Source of the DNA: Stichopus chloronotus
Taxonomy: Eukaryota > Echinodermata > Holothuroidea > Aspidochirotida > Stichopodidae
NCBI GenBank assembly: GCA_021234535.1
Contig: CM037843.1
Location: 11,121,979 to 11,185,978 of the forward strand
DNA length: 64,000 nucleotides
Reading direction: 5' to 3'
Shown here: positions 60,395-64,000 of the stretch, one piece after another
Layout of the letters: every line of letters starts with the position of its first letter
Position numbering within the stretch: position 1 is the stretch's first letter
The notes under the pieces: model-generated
Database searches by the model: none
What the model was told of the DNA's origin: nothing
The model's input: only the letters and a program-made list of their open reading frames with translations
Program-made: the position numbers and the translations under genes

Positions 60395-60402
60395 TCTTTA
60401 AG

Positions 60403-60588
60403 GATGATGATGAAGGCCATCTAACAGCTCTACAAGTCATCCAGGATCTCATGATGAAAGGGCAAGACCTATTCTTGGATCACTTTGCACGTCTTGGTGT
60501 CTTCAGTAAAGTATCAGCCCTGGCTGGGTCTATCGAAGATAATGAAGAAGAAGGTGCAATGGCAGAAGACGCCAAAGAACCAAAACAA
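60403..60588 (+). CDS. HECTD1: HECTD1 exon 10 of window (last in window)
   Basis: This exon has 186 nt, 62 codons, phase 0/0. The acceptor is CCCTCTTTAAG/GATG and the donor AAACAA/GTATGA. It encodes [20 protein letters not shown], then [20 protein letters not shown] and an acidic end (EDNEEEG...EPKQ). It matches the vertebrate block D-D-GHL-ALQ-I-DL...FLD-LARLGV-SKVS-LAG. Its polypyrimidine tract contains an uninterrupted run of 15 C (60380-60394). The next exon is beyond the window, since no further HECTD1-like frame appears to 64000. Confidence 0.94.
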
Positions 60589-60899
60589 GTATGACTTTTT
60601 TCCTCACATTTTTATGGGTAAATTTTTATAGTATTTGATTCCCTCTAGAAGACTGAAGCAGTCTATGTGATAGTGATGTCATGTATATTTGTGTGTATGG
60701 GTATGAGTGAGGACCTTGTCTTGCACTTGCTAAGGATGTGAACAAAAGAGTTTCAGGTCCTCAGAGAGAATTTCGATAGATTCCGTAACTTCACAAAAAA
60801 ATAACGATAGGAAGTGTTTTGTTAAGTTGAGGGTTCAGGAAGCAACAATGAAGCAAAATTCAATGGAGTCCTGACTCCGTGTGTAGTGTCAACTTATGG

Positions 60900-63300
60900 G
60901 TGTTTTTGATGCCTTCCTTGCAAACATGATGTTTCAAGAAGGGAAGCTTGGACAAATCTTGTGTTTGGTATGTAGGTGTACCACACTGAGTACAAGGACC
61001 CTATTGTTTTTGGTGGGAGTCAAAGGTCAATAAAGATTAGAGGACAAATTGTTAAAACCTGTAAACATGATATCTCATGAAAGGAACCGTGGTCACATGT
61101 CATATTTGGTATGTAGGTGTATCACATTGAGTGCAAGAACCTATTGTGGATTCCTTGCCGGAGGCAGAAGGAATCTATGCGATGGTGGTGGTGTGTATGT
61201 GATGCCTTGCTTGCAAACACGATATCTCAAGAAGTGTAACCATGACTGGTCTCATACTTGATGTGTGGGTTGGTCATACTGAGTAGATGATCCCTATTGT
61301 TTTTGGTGGAGGTCAAGGTCATTTGAGGTCACCAGAGGTCAAAATGCAAAAACCTTGTAAACACGATATCTCAAGAACGGTGACTGTGACTAATGTCATA
61401 CTTCATGTTTAGGTTGGTCATATTAAGTAGATGATCCCTACCGTTTTTGGTTGAGGTCAAAGGTCATTTGAGGTCACCAGAGATCAAACTGTGAAAACCT
61501 TGTAAACACAATATCTCCAGAAGGGTAACTGTGACTGATGTCATACTTAGTATGTGGGTTGGTCACACTGAGTAGATGGTCCCTATTGTTTTTAGTTGAG
61601 GTCAAAGGTCATTTGAGGTTACCAGAGGTCAAAATGCAAAAACTTTGTAAACTCAATATCTCAAGAATGGTAACTGTGACTGATGTCATACTTAGTGTAT
61701 AGGTTGGTCATATCAAGTAGATGATCCCTATTGTTTTTGGTTGAGGTCAAAGGTCATTTGAGGTCACTAGAGATGAAACTGTGAAAACCTTGTAAACACA
61801 ATATCTCCAGAAGGGTAACTGTGACTGATGTTAATTTGGGTGTGTGGGTTGGTCACACTTAGTAGATGGTCCCTATTGTTTTTAGTTGAGGTCAAAGGTC
61901 ATTTGAGGTCACCAGAGATGAAACTGTGAAAACCTTGTAAACACGATATCTCAAGAACCGAAACTGTGGCTGATGTCATACTTTGTGTATGGGTTGGTCA
62001 TATTAAGTAGATGGTCCCTAATGTTTTTGGTCGAGGTCAGAGGTCATTTGAGGTCACCAGAGATGAAACTGTGAAAACCTTGTAAACACGATATCTCAAG
62101 AACCTGTTATTGTGACTGATGTCATACTTGGTGTGTGGGTTGGTCATATTGAGCAGATGATCTCTATTGTTTTTGATCAAGGTCAACTGTCATTTGAGGT
62201 CATCCGATGTCAAACTGTAAAAACCTTGTAATCACAGTATCTCCAGAAGGGTAACTGTGACTGATGTCATACTTAATGTGTGGGTTGGTCATATTGAGTA
62301 GATGATCCCTATTGTTTGTGGTTGAAGTCAAAGGTCATTTGAGGTCACCAGATGTTAAACTGTAAAAACCTTGTAAACACAATATCTCCAGAAGGGTAAC
62401 TGTTACTGATGTCATACTCCATGTTTAGGTCGGTCATATGGAGTATATGATCTCTATTGTTTTTGGTCGAGGTTAGAGGTCACTTGAGGTCACCAGAGAT
62501 CAAACTGTAAACACAATATCTCCAGGAATCTAACCTTGACTGATGTCATACTTGATGTGTGGATTGTATATACTGAGTAGAAGAATCCTTTTGTTTTTGG
62601 TGGAGGTCAAAGGTCATTTGAGGTTACCCGAGGTCAAACTGAAAACCTTCCAAACACATCTCCAGAAGGGTGATGATGACTGATGTCATACTTGATATGT
62701 GGGTTGGCCATACTGGGTAGGTGATCCCTATTGCTTTTGGTGAAAGTCAAATGTCTTTTGAGGACACCCAAAATAGGTCATTTGCGGTTAAAAGGCTCAT
62801 TAATGTGGTGTTTCAAGTGCAATAATTGTAGTTGATCTCATACTTGTCAGGTGGGTAATTCATGTTTGATATATTATAACCATGTTGCAAGGAATCACAA
62901 AGCCTTTTGACTTTCTGGTTTTTGATGGGGTTAAAGATCGTTTGGGGTCAACAGGGGCAAATTGTGAAAACCTTGTAAATTATGTGATATCTCAAGAAGG
63001 GACGCTTGGACATGACATATTTTGTATTTAGGTGTACCACATCAAGTACAAGAACCACTTTTTGCATGAGGGCCAAAGGTCATTCGTTGTCAACAGGGGT
63101 ACATTTTGAAAACCTTGTAAACTGGATATCTCAAAAAGGGAAGCTTGGGCAGGTCTCACGTGTACTAAATACATGTACAACATTGAGAATGAAACATCTA
63201 TTGGTTTTAGTGAGATCAAAGTTTGTTTGTAGTCAGCAGGGTCAAATAGTGAAAAATCTTGTAAAAATATCTTAACACAGGAAGTGTACACAGGATTTAT
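60900..63300 (+). repeat. Family B core array, split by the A element
   Basis: B core units are present at 60915-61148 and resume at 62921-63290 (TCAACAGGGG, ATATCTCAAGAAGGG). The split point is within CCTATTG/TTTTTG of one unit. Single core words also occur at 63730-63860. Confidence 0.75.
61149..62920 (+). mobile_element. Full-length family A element (1.77 kb)
   Basis: The 5' hairpin is GATTCCTTGCCGGAGGCAGAAGGAATC (reported as stem GATTCCTT/AAGGAATC with inner GCC/GGC) followed by a short GT tract. About eleven core units have AGGTCA-type starts at 61454, 61599, 61744, 61889, 62034, 62180, 62325, 62470 and 62604, so the period is 145 bp almost without indels. The 3' tail ends CAAGGAATCAC, AAAGCC-TTTT-GACTTT and CTGGTT. 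It is the best complete example of family A in the window, inserted in a family B unit. Confidence 0.88.
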
Positions 63301-64000
63301 ATTTTGTTTGTCTCAACCTAAGGTACAAAATATATATTCATTCATTTTTATTCATTTTTTATTACAGTATAAATTTTCAACATTTTATAAATAGAAAGGA
63401 TAAAAAATTATAACATTTAATTATATGTACACATACTGCAGGAGTGACAGTTGCATGAGTGCATGTTTTCAATATCCTGTGCATGATCATTCTGTGTAAA
63501 CATAACGCATTAACAAGTATGTTGACATTCTTTCCGAAATTTCATTGACGTGCAAAAACTGAGACTGTTTACCAGGGGAATTATGTGGAATTGTAAACCC
63601 TGTTTTACTTTGTGGAACGTGCACAGTTTTTACAATCATTCATTCTACGCAGTGTATCAGTAGCGTAAGTAACTTTCACCTCACTGAGACCTGTGTAAAC
63701 ATAAACTCATAAATACAAGTTTGGATTGATCTTGCATTTAGCATGAATCATATACACTTCAAGATCCAAATTGTTTTTAGTGGACGTCAAAGGTCAAGTG
63801 AGGTCAACCAGTAAAATGTTGGAAACACAGTTTCTCAAGAAGGTAAGCTTCGACTGATTTTGTGCACAGGGAAATGTTAGACCACATTGAGAAGAATATT
63901 TGGTGTGTGTAATGTTATGTCATATGTCATGTATAGATAGCCTAATTTCAGTTTCACACCAATGGCATTTTCTTATTGTGTTTAGATTGTTTCATTCTAT
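63301..64000. other. Downstream intron, mostly unique
   Basis: AT-rich DNA with one worn core unit at 63780-63845 (GTCAAAGGTCAAGTGAGGTCA). No exon of HECTD1 is recognised here. Confidence 0.5.

Larger units (their letters stand above)
4968..60588 (+). other. HECTD1: HECTD1 gene, internal part (10 exons, 9 complete introns)
   Basis: HECTD1 is a cytosolic HECT-domain E3 ubiquitin ligase that takes ubiquitin from an E2 onto its catalytic cysteine and then to substrates. In mouse it is needed for neural tube closure. Ten ORF pieces in order on the plus strand join in frame into 531 codons closely resembling vertebrate HECTD1 from about residue 130 to 660. Landmarks are [88 protein letters not shown] and [16 protein letters not shown]. 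Intron phases in order are 0, 0, 2, 1, 0, 0, 1, 2, 0. The preceding coding exon and the following exons, including the HECT domain, are not in the window. No in-frame stop or frameshift is seen, so the gene looks functional. I identified it from memory of the family, not by a search. Confidence 0.95.

Overview
This window is eukaryotic, animal DNA that is AT-rich and intron-heavy. It carries ten consecutive internal exons of one plus-strand gene, which I recognise as HECTD1, a very large HECT-type E3 ubiquitin ligase. The exons total 1,593 nt (531 codons). They splice in frame at every junction, with AG acceptors and GT donors. They correspond roughly to residues 130-660 of the vertebrate protein: the end of the N-terminal armadillo-like region, the three ankyrin repeats, and the helical region after them. 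The first exons (start codon) and the C-terminal SUN-like, MIB and HECT parts lie outside the window. The protein is strongly vertebrate-like, yet the introns are full of marine-invertebrate-style repeats. I therefore infer an invertebrate deuterostome, most likely an echinoderm; the species cannot be fixed from sequence alone.

Everything outside the exons (about 97% of the window) is intron or upstream intron. Introns run from 221 bp (intron 8) to 11.4 kb (intron 1). They are packed with nested mobile elements. The dominant class shares one plan. A 5' hairpin (such as GATTCCTTGCC-GAA-GGC...AAGGAATC) is followed by a GT- or CTGT-type microsatellite. Next come tandem core repeats of about 130-158 bp (very regularly 145 bp in family A). 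A 3' tail ends in a short perfect hairpin and the constant string CTRGTT. I distinguish families A, B, C, D/F and E, which differ in sequence but keep this plan. It resembles non-autonomous Helitron/Helentron (HINE, DINE-1, mollusc 'pearl') elements. No Rep/helicase ORF is present.

Region by region: 1-4967 holds family D and A repeats and a TTAA-flanked MITE. 4968-5195 is exon 1. Intron 1 holds a 4.66 kb inverted-repeat element (5523-10181), a 158-bp array and a long family B element. Exons 2 and 3 (16599-16874, 19430-19488) flank B and E pieces. Intron 3 has a 1.33 kb direct tandem duplication (22474-25134) and a family A element carrying a BEL/Pao gag fragment. Intron 4 has family A, C and B elements with at least three clean nested insertions. 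Intron 5 has a 1.1 kb inverted-repeat element inserted in another repeat whose empty counterpart lies in intron 6. Introns 6-9 hold long A, B, E and C arrays, and a textbook nested A-in-B insertion lies after exon 10 (61149-62920).

The most notable signal is that the core repeats of families A, B and C each carry four RGGTCA-type nuclear-receptor half-sites with fixed 1-, 4- and 4-base spacing (DR1-DR4-DR4). These are repeated dozens of times, and every A/B/C copy I could orient lies on the same strand as HECTD1. Whether any copy is a working enhancer is untested.
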